A stretch of 13,878 nucleotides of DNA from positions 1 to 13,878 of the forward strand of contig JAWLCQ010000133.1 in assembly GCA_041687095.1 (NCBI GenBank), in the 5' to 3' direction. Below the pieces are notes generated by a model. That model was not told the origin of the DNA and searched no databases. It was given only the letters and a program-made list of their open reading frames with translations. A program made the translations under genes and the position numbers. Shown here in pieces: positions 6,832 through 13,301 of this stretch. Every line of letters starts with the position of its first letter. Position 1 is the first letter of the stretch. Source of the DNA: JAWLCQ01 sp041687095. GTDB taxonomy: Bacteria > Planctomycetota > Phycisphaerae > SM23-33.

Positions 6832-7944
6832 TCAGACGACGGTGAGGTTGTTGCGGTGGATGACCTCGTCGTAGGGCTTGTCGCCGAGGAGGTCGGCGAT
6901 CTGGTGGGTCTGGCAGCCCTTGATCTGCTCGATCTGCTCGGAGGAGTAGTTCGTCAGCCCGCGGGCGATCTCGTTGCCCTGCGGGTCGAGCAGGGCGAGG
7001 GTGGCGCCCTTGGGGAACCGCCCGGTGACGTGCGTGACGCCCGAGGGCAGGAGCGACTTGCCCTGATCGCGGATGGCGCGGGCGGCGCCGGCGTCGACGG
7101 TGAGCCGGCCCCGGGGGCGGGAGGCCTGGCCGATCCAGCGGCGGCGGGAGGAGAGTTTGCGTTGGGCGGGGACGAAGACGGTCCCCAGCGTCTCGCCCGC
7201 CAGGAGGCGCGGCAGGACGTTGGGGAGGCGGGCCCCGGCGATGGCGACGGGGAGCCCGGCGCGGACGACGAGGTTGGCGGCCGTCATCTTCGACGCCATC
7301 CCCCCCGAGCCCAGGCGCGACTTGCCGTTGGCCAGGGCGAGGGTGTCCTCGTCCACCTGCTCGATGACGTCGAGGACCTTGCCCTCCTTGAGCACCCCGT
7401 CGGCGGTGGTGAGCAGGACGAGGAGGTTGGCGTTGAGGAGGTTGGTGACGTGGGCGGCGATGATGTCGTTATCGCCGAAGCGGATCTCGTCGACGGCGAC
7501 GACGTCGTTCTCGTTGAGGATCGGCAGGACGCCCAGGTCCAGCAGGGTGGTGAGGGTGTTGCGGATGTTGAGGTAGCGGGTGCGGTCCTCGAAGTCGTCG
7601 CGGGTGACGAGCACCTGGGCGACGCGGATGTCCTTGCGGGCGAAGACATCGTGGAAGGTCCGCATGAGCTGGCCCTGGCCGACGGCGGCGACGGCCTGGA
7701 GCATGGGGAGGGACTTGGGGCGTTCGGGGAGGTCCATCTCGGCCATCCCGGCCCCGATGGCCCCGCTGGCGACGAGGGCGACGGAGCGTCCGTCGCGGCG
7801 GAGGGCGGCGATCTGGGAGGCGAGGTCGCGGATGATGGCGGCATCGACGCGGCCGGCGGGGTCGGTGATCGACGCGGTGCCCACCTTCACGACGATGCGG
7901 CGGGCGGAGTTGATGGCGTTGTGACGGAGTTGGGTCCCGGGCAT
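6832..7944 (-). CDS. proB: Glutamate 5-kinase (EC 2.7.2.11)
   Basis: A 370-residue cytosolic enzyme that phosphorylates L-glutamate to glutamyl 5-phosphate, the first step of proline synthesis. The amino-acid kinase domain spans about 13-255: RRIVVKVGT (ATP site), VASGAIGAGM, ILNENDVVAVDEIRFGDND (substrate loop), LLTTADGVL and GSGGMASKM. A C-terminal PUA domain follows at about 275-360, including GRLTVDAGAARAI and PKGATLALLDPQG. Length matches E. coli ProB. The start at 7944 (MPGTQLRHN) was chosen because AGGA lies five bases upstream. The ATG at 7956 has no ribosome site, and upstream codons are translated heptamer repeats. It is codirectional with waaA, 263 bases away. No proA is in the window. 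Confidence 0.95.
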   Translation of the reverse strand: MPGTQLRHNAINSARRIVVKVGTASITDPAGRVDAAIIRDLASQIAALRRDGRSVALVASGAIGAGMAEMDLPERPKSLPMLQAVAAVGQGQLMRTFHDVFARKDIRVAQVLVTRDDFEDRTRYLNIRNTLTTLLDLGVLPILNENDVVAVDEIRFGDNDIIAAHVTNLLNANLLVLLTTADGVLKEGKVLDVIEQVDEDTLALANGKSRLGSGGMASKMTAANLVVRAGLPVAIAGARLPNVLPRLLAGETLGTVFVPAQRKLSSRRRWIGQASRPRGRLTVDAGAARAIRDQGKSLLPSGVTHVTGRFPKGATLALLDPQGNEIARGLTNYSSEQIEQIKGCQTHQIADLLGDKPYDEVIHRNNLTVV

Positions 7945-7957
7945 GGGTGTCCTCATT

Positions 7958-7992
7958 GATTGCGGATTGTGGATTGCGGATTGCGGATTGTC
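7958..7992 (+). repeat. Heptanucleotide tandem repeat, five units of GATTGCG
   Basis: Five consecutive 7-base units (GATTGCG, GATTGTG, GATTGCG, GATTGCG, GATTGTC). A matching array in inverted orientation lies at 8160-8193. Because 7 is not a multiple of 3, every frame translates into a cycling peptide (IADCGLR, or NPQSAIR on the other strand), which creates false ORFs. It sits 13 bases upstream of the proB start. Confidence 0.9.
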
Positions 7993-8159
7993 GCGGGATC
8001 GGGAGTGCGGGTGGACTGCAGCGATCCGCTCGCCGAGAACGGACGCCAAATGGCAAGCCTGCGGCGGATCGTCAGCGAGTTCCGGAGCGGGGCGGTCACC
8101 AAACGTCTACTGGAGCACACGGAGGCGTCATCCTCGAGTCCCGCGCTCCCGGACTCGCA

Positions 8160-8193
8160 GGAATCCGCAATCCGCAATCCGCAATCCGCAATT
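8160..8193 (-). repeat. Heptanucleotide tandem repeat, inverted partner array
   Basis: Four CGCAATC/T units plus a partial one, the reverse complement of the GATTGCG array at 7958-7992. The two arrays form ~34-base inverted arms around ~167 bases of sequence in which I see no convincing gene. The array ends 14 bases from the waaA stop codon. Confidence 0.88.
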
Positions 8194-8207
8194 CCTTGCA
8201 GCATGGT

Positions 8208-9548
8208 CTACGCCTTCGCCAACTCGTCGGTGGCAATCCCCCCCGGGCTGATGGCGGGGCGGCGGTGGAGGAGGCGGCAGAGCATGGCCACGTTCCGCCG
8301 CGTCGCGCCCTGTTGGGAGACGACGTACTGTTTGGCGTGTTGGGCGGCGGAGGCGGCGGAGGCGGGGTCGCGCAGCCAGGCGTCGAGCTGCGTCCGCAGA
8401 CCGTCCGCGTCCGGCACGCGGGCGGCCCCGTGGGAGGCGAGGTCGTCGGCCTGGGGGAAATTGAACGTGTGGGGGCCGAAGGCCGTGGGCTTGCCCAGGG
8501 CGGCCGCCTCGATCATGTCCGACCCGCCCATGGGCACGAGGGAGCGCCCGACGAACGAGGCGAACGACAGCGAGTAGAACTTCCGCAGCTCGCCCATGGT
8601 GTCGCCCAGGATCACCGCGTCGCGCGGACCGTCGGGGGCCGCCCCGTCGGGGTGCTGGCTGCGGCGGATGCAGGGCAGCCCGCGGGCGGCGAGGAGGCGG
8701 GCGACCTCGTCGAACCGTTCGGGCTTGCGGGGCACGAGGGCGAGGCGGAGGTCGGGGTGCTGCTCGCGGAGCTTCGCGTAGACGTCGAGGAGGATCTCCT
8801 CCTCCCCCGGACCCGTCCCGCCCGCGACGAGCAGGCGGTCGCCGTCCGCGAGCCCCACCGCCCCCGCCAGCGCCTCCTGCCCGTGGATGTGGTCGGAGAC
8901 GTGCACGGTGTCGAACTTCAGCATGCCCGTCACGTGGACCTTGTCCGCGGCCACGCCCAGGGCGCGGTAGCGCTGGGCGTACTCCTCGGTCTGGGCTCCG
9001 ACGGCGGCGAGGCGGTTGAACAGGGCGCGGGCGATGGGCCCGAGCTTGCGGTAGCGGGGGTAGCCCTTGTCGGGCGACAGGCGGCCGTTGACGATGGCGA
9101 CGGGGATCCCGCGGCGGTTGCAGGCGGCGAGGAAGTTGGGCCAGACCTCGCCCTCCATCAGGATCACCAGGGCGGGGCGGATCCGCCGCAGGGCGCGGGC
9201 GACGGCGAAGGAGAAGTCGAGCGGCCAGCGGAAGACGAGATGGTCGGGGGCGTAGAGCTTGCGGGCCGCGGCCATGCCCGTGTCGGTGGTCGTGGAGATC
9301 ACGATGCGGTAGTCGGGCAGTTGGGCGTGGAGTTCCTCCACGAGGGACCGCGCCCCGTTGATCTCCCCGAGGGAGACGGCGTGGATCCAGATGACCGGCT
9401 GGAGGCCGTAGCGGGGGGGGACGGCCCCGAAGCGCGCGGCGTTGTCGGTCCGGTACCGCCCGTGGCGGACCATCCGGTACAGCCACATCGGACTGGAAAG
9501 CACCAGCGCGGCGGCGTAGAGAGCATCGAGGGCGAATCGCATCATCAT
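8208..9548 (-). CDS. waaA: 3-deoxy-D-manno-octulosonic acid transferase (Kdo transferase, EC 2.4.99.12)
   Basis: A 446-residue GT-B glycosyltransferase that moves Kdo from CMP-Kdo to lipid A precursor at the inner face of the cytoplasmic membrane. Residues 6-22 form the usual N-terminal membrane anchor, followed by a basic RMVRHGRYR stretch. Motifs: IWIHAVSLGE at 53-62 with the catalytic base Glu62, LVILMEGEVWPN, NGRLSPDKGYPRY, GDTMGELRKFYSLSFASFVGRSLV, and GPHTFNFP. The family's GGHNPLEPA segment is GGSDMIEAA here, a divergent but recognisable form. The first of three consecutive ATGs (9548) is used; no clear Shine-Dalgarno sequence precedes it. The gene implies an LPS-type outer membrane. 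Upstream and downstream gaps both contain repeats, so cotranscription with proB or the isomerase is uncertain. Confidence 0.93.
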   Translation of the reverse strand: MMMRFALDALYAAALVLSSPMWLYRMVRHGRYRTDNAARFGAVPPRYGLQPVIWIHAVSLGEINGARSLVEELHAQLPDYRIVISTTTDTGMAAARKLYAPDHLVFRWPLDFSFAVARALRRIRPALVILMEGEVWPNFLAACNRRGIPVAIVNGRLSPDKGYPRYRKLGPIARALFNRLAAVGAQTEEYAQRYRALGVAADKVHVTGMLKFDTVHVSDHIHGQEALAGAVGLADGDRLLVAGGTGPGEEEILLDVYAKLREQHPDLRLALVPRKPERFDEVARLLAARGLPCIRRSQHPDGAAPDGPRDAVILGDTMGELRKFYSLSFASFVGRSLVPMGGSDMIEAAALGKPTAFGPHTFNFPQADDLASHGAARVPDADGLRTQLDAWLRDPASAASAAQHAKQYVVSQQGATRRNVAMLCRLLHRRPAISPGGIATDELAKA

Positions 9549-9604
9549 GGGAGTATCGTAGGTTGGGGCGGCGGAGTCAACGCGGGGAAGCGCGGCCGTG
9601 CCGT

Positions 9605-9632
9605 CCCACGGGGCGGGACAGCGCCCCGTGGG
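9605..9632. repeat. Strong GC-rich hairpin upstream of waaA
   Basis: CCCACGGGGCG (9605-9615) and CGCCCCGTGGG (9622-9632) form a perfect 11-base stem with a 6-base loop. On the plus strand a T-rich patch (CATTGTTT) follows, but no plus-strand gene ends here. In the leftward direction no T-run follows, so a standard terminator for the isomerase gene is not supported. It is probably another palindromic repeat. Confidence 0.6.
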
Positions 9633-9725
9633 CATTGTTTGCGCGGGGGCAGGGACCGCTCCGGCCGCTGCCTTCCGACGGGTTCTTGTCTCCCGGTTCT
9701 GGGTTCCTTGGTTGCCTGGGCTTCG

Positions 9726-9788
9726 GGAAAAGGGGACAGGCACCTGCGCGGCGAGAAGCATGCCGCTCCGGAGCCAGTCCCCTTTTCC
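9726..9788. repeat. Palindromic repeat, GGGGAC-type, copy 4
   Basis: Arms of 27 bases (9726-9752 and 9762-9788) begin GGAAAAGGGGACaGGCaCC and close around a 9-base loop, with five mismatches. Most of it is the same sequence as the inner hairpin at 6727-6792, including the shared CACCTGCGCGGCGA and GCCGCTCCGGAGCCAGTCCCC parts. The two loci are about 3 kb apart, in separate intergenic gaps. Confidence 0.8.
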
Positions 9789-9816
9789 TGGTTCCCGTCT
9801 CCCGGTCCTTCCGTCC

Positions 9817-9858
9817 GCCTATTGCCTATTCCCTAGTGCCTATTCCCTAGTCCCTGCT
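9817..9858. repeat. Second heptanucleotide repeat array (GCCTATT/CCCTAGT)
   Basis: Six 7-base units in a row: GCCTATT, GCCTATT, CCCTAGT, GCCTATT, CCCTAGT, CCCTGCT. The 14-base pair GCCTATTCCCTAGT is exactly duplicated at 9824-9837 and 9838-9851. It ends eight bases from the isomerase stop. More degenerate repetition of GTCTCCCGGT/GGTTCC-like words is visible at about 9681-9726 and 9790-9816. No gene is seen in 9549-9865. Confidence 0.8.
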
Positions 9859-9865
9859 GCCTTCC

Positions 9866-11125
9866 TCACTTCGCCAGAAACTCCTCGAACGCCCCGCCGA
9901 GCAGGTTGCGGATGTCGCGGCGGAGTTCGGGTTCGGTGGCGCGCCAGCCGGTGCGGTACTGGAGGGCGTACTTGTCGGCGAGGACGTCGGCGAGGACGGT
10001 CCGGGTGTGGGTCCACTTGTACAGGAGCTGGTCGAGGACGCGGGCGTCGCTGTGGTTGGCGGTGAAGGTCGCCCCCAGCAGCTCCAGGCGCATGCGGGTG
10101 AGTTCGTCGATGATGCTCGGGTTGTTGCAGAACCACCAGCACCCGAACAGGTGCAGGTTCCCGAACTTGCGGGCCGTCACGCACAGCTCGTGCTGGTTCA
10201 CCCGCGAGAGCATCGTTACGAGGAACTTCACGTCGGGGTTCTCCGCGCAGAGGTTCAGGACGGCCGACACGTCCGCGACGCCGACCGCGTCGCCCCCGTC
10301 GCCCAGGGCGGGGTTGACGCGCTTGCGGACCCCGATCATCATGGCCACCGGGAGCGAGCGCTCGCGGGCGAAGGGCAGGACGACCTCGCGGACGACGCGG
10401 GCGTCGAGGGCGTCGGCGGGGTAGGCGAAGCTCGGCGGCAGCGATGCCGCCAGGTACAGCGGGTGCATGCGGTCCGCCCAGTCGTTGAGGAAGCGGCGGG
10501 CCTGGGCGAAGCTCCGCTCGTCGGGCTGGTCCGCCGCGTAGCCCTGCGCCTGCATGACCTGGGCCGCCTGGGGCCAGTTGACGATGAGGCTGTCGATCCG
10601 CAGGGCGGGCTTGAGGCGGTCGGGGATGGCCGCCTTCGCCTTCCAGAACTCGACCTCCGGGGCCTGGAACGGGTCATTGGTCATCACCGCGTAGTCGATG
10701 CGGGCGGTATCGAGGACCTTCTGGAGGTAGTCCTCGACGTTCTGCTGGGCGAACCACTGGCGGTAGGCGTTGAGGTCGCGGCTGGCGACGTCGAGCCCGA
10801 GGACCTGCAGCGTGGTGAGGACCCCGCGGGCCGCTTCGCTGAGGGCCCCGTGGCGGACGAACACGTGCTCCCAGATCAGGTCAGCCTGCTGGGTCTTGGG
10901 CAGGGCCCAGAACTTCGCGGGCGTGAGGTCTCGCGGGGCGAGGGTGAACAGTTCGGCGACGAGGTAGTGGTAGGTCACCAACTCGTCCACGCCCCACAGC
11001 AGCAGGTCCCCGTTCGAGGGGGGGAACAGGTGCGTGTGGATGTCGGTGACGGTGGTTTCCTGGACGATCTGGCGGACGGCGGCGGTGAGGTCGGTCTCGG
11101 TGGCGTATCCTGTCGGTGCGGCCAT
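9866..11125 (-). CDS. Divergent uronate (glucuronate) isomerase, UxaC family
   Basis: A 419-residue protein of the amidohydrolase superfamily resembling uronate isomerase, which interconverts D-glucuronate/fructuronate or D-galacturonate/tagaturonate in hexuronate breakdown. Support: an N-terminal metal motif TDIHTHLFPP (His30, His32), the C-terminal segment FGCWWFCNNPSIIDELTRMRLELLGATF, and the following HSDARVLDQLLYKW, where UxaC proteins keep a metal-site Asp. It is about 50 residues shorter than E. coli UxaC (470). No other hexuronate genes (uxuA, kdgK, transporter) lie nearby, so the substrate is uncertain and a related hydrolase role is possible. The start is well supported: AAGGAG lies six bases before the ATG at 11125. 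The next gene to the right is divergent. Confidence 0.72.
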   Translation of the reverse strand: MAAPTGYATETDLTAAVRQIVQETTVTDIHTHLFPPSNGDLLLWGVDELVTYHYLVAELFTLAPRDLTPAKFWALPKTQQADLIWEHVFVRHGALSEAARGVLTTLQVLGLDVASRDLNAYRQWFAQQNVEDYLQKVLDTARIDYAVMTNDPFQAPEVEFWKAKAAIPDRLKPALRIDSLIVNWPQAAQVMQAQGYAADQPDERSFAQARRFLNDWADRMHPLYLAASLPPSFAYPADALDARVVREVVLPFARERSLPVAMMIGVRKRVNPALGDGGDAVGVADVSAVLNLCAENPDVKFLVTMLSRVNQHELCVTARKFGNLHLFGCWWFCNNPSIIDELTRMRLELLGATFTANHSDARVLDQLLYKWTHTRTVLADVLADKYALQYRTGWRATEPELRRDIRNLLGGAFEEFLAK

Positions 11126-11274
11126 GCGTAGCTCCTTGGGCGTTCAGTGCGCGGGGGGGACCCTTGCGCAACGCCCCCGGCTGCACCCGGTAGGCGATCG
11201 GCAAGCGGGTCCCGCAGTCAGCAGGGAACAGGATATGCGGTGGGCGTCCGCGATGCAACGTGTGGGGCAAAGGC

Positions 11275-11303
11275 TTGTATCGCGAGCCCTCGCACGCCAG
11301 AAT
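11275..11303 (+). promoter_or_regulatory. Possible promoter of the first four-helix membrane gene
   Basis: TTGTAT (11275-11280), 17 bases, then CAGAAT (11298-11303) gives an acceptable sigma70-like match. It would leave an untranslated leader of about 30 bases before the ATG at 11339. The match is modest and unsupported otherwise. Confidence 0.3.
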
Positions 11304-11338
11304 GGAGGCCGCCACGAACGAAGGAAAGGTGTACTGCC

Positions 11339-12103
11339 ATGAAGATTGGTGCCGGTCTGTCGCTGCCCCTCGGGGCGCTGCTGCTGTTCGTGTTCTTCCT
11401 GCCCTGGCTGGAGTTCTCCTGCCGCACGCCCGACGGCAAGGAGGAACTGCTCGGGATCGCCACCGGTTGGCAGGCGGCGATGGGGGAGATGGCGCAGTAC
11501 TCCAAGGACGAGGAGGGCAAGCAGTACCGGGTCGCCGATCCTGCCGCCGTCGCGCAGAACAACGCGGCCGTCTCCGCTCGGCCGTGGCTGCTGGCGGGGC
11601 TGATTGCCCCGGCGCTGCTCATCGTCGCCGGGGCCGCCGGGCTCCTCGGCCGCCTGCCCGCGGGGGCGGTGGCGTGGTGCATGGTGGCGGCCGCCGTTCT
11701 GGGCCTGTTCGCCGTCATCACCGCGTCGAACACGGACTACACGGAGGACCTGCTGGCGCAGGGGCGGCAGATGAAGCACGCCGAACTCGCCGCCCAGAAC
11801 CTCCCCCCCGCCCAGATCGAGGCGGCGATGCAGACGTACGAGGCGACGGTGCGCGAGAGCTTGGAGAAGGCCCGCCTCGCCAATGCCGGGCCCCACACCC
11901 GCCCCCGCACGACCGTCTGGTTCTCGCTCGTCCTGTACATGGTGATCGGACTGTTCGGAGCGATCGGGGCCATGCGCTCAGGCCAACCCGAACCCGCCGC
12001 CAGCGAAACCCCCGACGCCGCCCACTCCCCGACGGATTCCCCGCTCCCGAACGCCGCCAGCCCCGCCGCCCAGCCCACGGCCGCCGCGTCGGGTTCCAAG
12101 TAG
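11339..12103 (+). CDS. Four-helix membrane protein of unknown function, paralogue A
   Basis: I do not recognise a named function. The protein has 254 residues and four predicted membrane helices, at about 5-22, 82-103, 108-129 and 193-212. The first helix ends in FFLPWLEFSC (19-28), followed by a soluble loop with ATGWQAAMGEMA. ARPWLLAGL opens helix 2, and NTDYTED follows helix 3. A charged, probably helical segment lies at 142-182. The C-terminal tail (214-254) is low-complexity Pro/Ala/Ser. The gene at 12542 encodes a clear paralogue with the same layout, so the pair arose by duplication. The start at 11339 follows GGAAAGG nine bases upstream and places the N-terminus directly before helix 1. 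Frame-open sequence upstream to 11147 lacks support. Confidence 0.75.
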   Translation: MKIGAGLSLPLGALLLFVFFLPWLEFSCRTPDGKEELLGIATGWQAAMGEMAQYSKDEEGKQYRVADPAAVAQNNAAVSARPWLLAGLIAPALLIVAGAAGLLGRLPAGAVAWCMVAAAVLGLFAVITASNTDYTEDLLAQGRQMKHAELAAQNLPPAQIEAAMQTYEATVRESLEKARLANAGPHTRPRTTVWFSLVLYMVIGLFGAIGAMRSGQPEPAASETPDAAHSPTDSPLPNAASPAAQPTAAASGSK

Positions 12104-12181
12104 GCCCTCCGCCCACGGCCGCGGATCTCGGGGCCTGGCTGTTCCTGACCGTTCACGGGACGGAGCCTTGGTGTGGGTGCC

Positions 12182-12218
12182 ACCCTCAAGCCGCATGCTG
12201 TTCGCGGCTTGGGGGTGC
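12182..12218. repeat. Long-stem hairpin downstream of membrane gene A
   Basis: Fourteen paired bases (12182-12195 with 12205-12218, one T-G wobble) include a perfect CAAGCCGC/GCGGCTTG core around a 9-base loop. It lies about 80 bases after the gene A stop. No T-tract follows, so an intrinsic terminator is possible but not typical. Confidence 0.55.
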
Positions 12219-12260
12219 TGCCCCCTCGTTGTTCCCAACATCTCGGCCTCTCCGCCCCCG

Positions 12261-12453
12261 CCCGGGCTTGCCCCGGGGGAGCGAGGGTCGGGCCAGCTAC
12301 CCGCGACGCCCCCATCTTCTCTTCTTCTTTCCGTCCCCCCCGGACCTGCTCCGGGGGAACGAAGGTCGGGACAGCTACTCCCCGAGGGCCCTGCCCTCCT
12401 CGCTTCGCCCGGAAGCTGGCCCGACCCTCGCTCCACTGGCATGAAGCCGGTGG
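12261..12453. repeat. Three-copy REP-like family: hairpin plus conserved 19-base tail
   Basis: Each copy is a small hairpin followed by a conserved tail. Copy 1 (plus): a CCCGGG stem at 12261-12277, tail AGCGAGGGTCGGGCCAGCT at 12280-12298. Copy 2 (plus): stem CCCCCGG/CCGGGGG at 12337-12357, tail aAcGAaGGTCGGGaCAGCT at 12358-12376. Copy 3 (minus): stem CCAC-GGC/GCC-GTGG at 12433-12453, its tail on the other strand at 12432-12414 identical to copy 1 over all 19 bases. Hairpin sequences vary while pairing is kept, and the tail is conserved. Two direct and one inverted copy resemble a bacterial interspersed mosaic element. No gene is seen in 12104-12541. Confidence 0.8.
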
Positions 12454-12541
12454 GGGCGTGGATCTGCCCCGCGCGTCGGGGGGCGCATATCATTCCATGT
12501 GGCCGATGTACGCTCGGCCGCGGGAAAGGAGAGCGCATCCG

Positions 12542-13141
12542 ATGAACACGAAGCAAACGATCCCCCGCCTCGACGCGGGCCTCTCGGGGCTGCTGGGCGT
12601 GGTCCTGGTGGTCCTGTTCTTCCTGCCCTGGCTGGAGGTGAACTGCACCAGCGCGGGGCGCACCGAGCGAGTCGCCCAGGCCACCGGCCTGCAGCTTTCG
12701 ACGGGCGAACTCGCCATCGAGGACGACGCCCAGGACCGCGCCGAGGCGGCGGACGATCGCGAGGGCCCCGACGCACGCCCGTGGTTCTTCCTCTGCCTGC
12801 TCGCCGCCGCCGCCATCGCGGTCACGGGCCTGCTGGGCCTCGTGGGCCGGATGGCCCCCGGGTTCGTGGGGGCCTCGCTGGTCGTCCTGGGCCTCGTCGG
12901 GGCGGTGTTGATGGTGATGGCCATGAACGTGGACTACCCCGAGCTGCAGCAGGACATCCCCTCGCTGGGCGGGGCGCTGGAGCGGGAGATCGGCCCCGTC
13001 TCGCCCAGGCTCCACGCCGCCCCCGCCCCCGCCGCCGTCGCCTCCCTCGTGCTCTACCTCGTGGTCCTCGTCCTGGGCATCGTCAACCTCGTGGTCCCCT
13101 CCGTGCTCTCCCACCGCAAACCATCCATGCCCGACGTGTGA
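12542..13141 (+). CDS. Four-helix membrane protein of unknown function, paralogue B
   Basis: A 199-residue protein with four predicted membrane helices, at about 13-31, 79-102, 106-127 and 166-187. It matches the protein at 11339-12103 at several points in order: FFLPWLEvnC against FFLPWLEfsC, ATGlQ..tGELA against ATGwQ..GEMA, ARPW opening helix 2, GLlGRm/l between helices 2 and 3, NvDYpE against NtDYtE, and SLVLYlV in helix 4. It is shorter because the charged loop between helices 3 and 4 and the Pro/Ala tail are reduced. The first extracytoplasmic loop is acidic (EDDAQDRAEAADDREG). The conserved Trp-Leu-Glu and Cys at the end of helix 1 look functionally important, but no activity can be assigned. 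The start has AAAGGAG ten bases upstream. TATCAT at 12488-12493 is a possible -10. Confidence 0.75.
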   Translation: MNTKQTIPRLDAGLSGLLGVVLVVLFFLPWLEVNCTSAGRTERVAQATGLQLSTGELAIEDDAQDRAEAADDREGPDARPWFFLCLLAAAAIAVTGLLGLVGRMAPGFVGASLVVLGLVGAVLMVMAMNVDYPELQQDIPSLGGALEREIGPVSPRLHAAPAPAAVASLVLYLVVLVLGIVNLVVPSVLSHRKPSMPDV

Positions 13142-13234
13142 GGACGGGGACGCTCACGAACGGGATGCGGTCTGAGGGTCTGACGACTGGAACGGACCCC
13201 GGTGTTCGAGCGGACACGCTGTGGCAGCATTTGG

Positions 13235-13288
13235 CCTGGTCGCTTCAGCGACCCAGGTCCCCCTTCACGCAGCGGACCGCACGGTCCG
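13235..13288. repeat. Two hairpins between membrane gene B and the transposase
   Basis: The first stem is CCTGGTCGC (13235-13243) with GCGACCCAGG (13248-13257), one bulged base and loop TTCA. The second is CGGACCG (13273-13279) with CGGTCCG (13282-13288), a near-perfect palindrome. They lie between convergent gene ends (13141 and 13302) and just downstream of the RAYT gene. They may be a shared terminator region (no T-run seen) or REP copies belonging to the transposase. Confidence 0.5.
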
Positions 13289-13301
13289 AAACCCCACGCG
13301 T

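Noticed and set aside
7958..8193. CRISPR array
   Set aside because: The units are 7 bases and contiguous, without spacers, and no cas genes are present.
7953..8204. Small minus-strand ORF between waaA and proB
   Set aside because: Both ends are translated heptamer repeats (IADCGLR, NPQS); the middle has no motif and no ribosome-binding site was evident.
9605..9632. Intrinsic terminator
   Set aside because: The hairpin is strong, but the only T-rich side faces the plus strand, where no gene ends.
6394..9836. Long plus-strand frames (6394-7959 and 7947-9836) opposite proB and waaA
   Set aside because: They are antisense to two confidently identified genes, are compositionally biased, and run through hairpin and heptamer repeats.
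10007..11131. 374-codon plus-strand frame opposite the uronate isomerase
   Set aside because: The sequence is Val/Gly/Asp-rich with no motif, and the antisense strand encodes a recognisable enzyme with a good ribosome-binding site.
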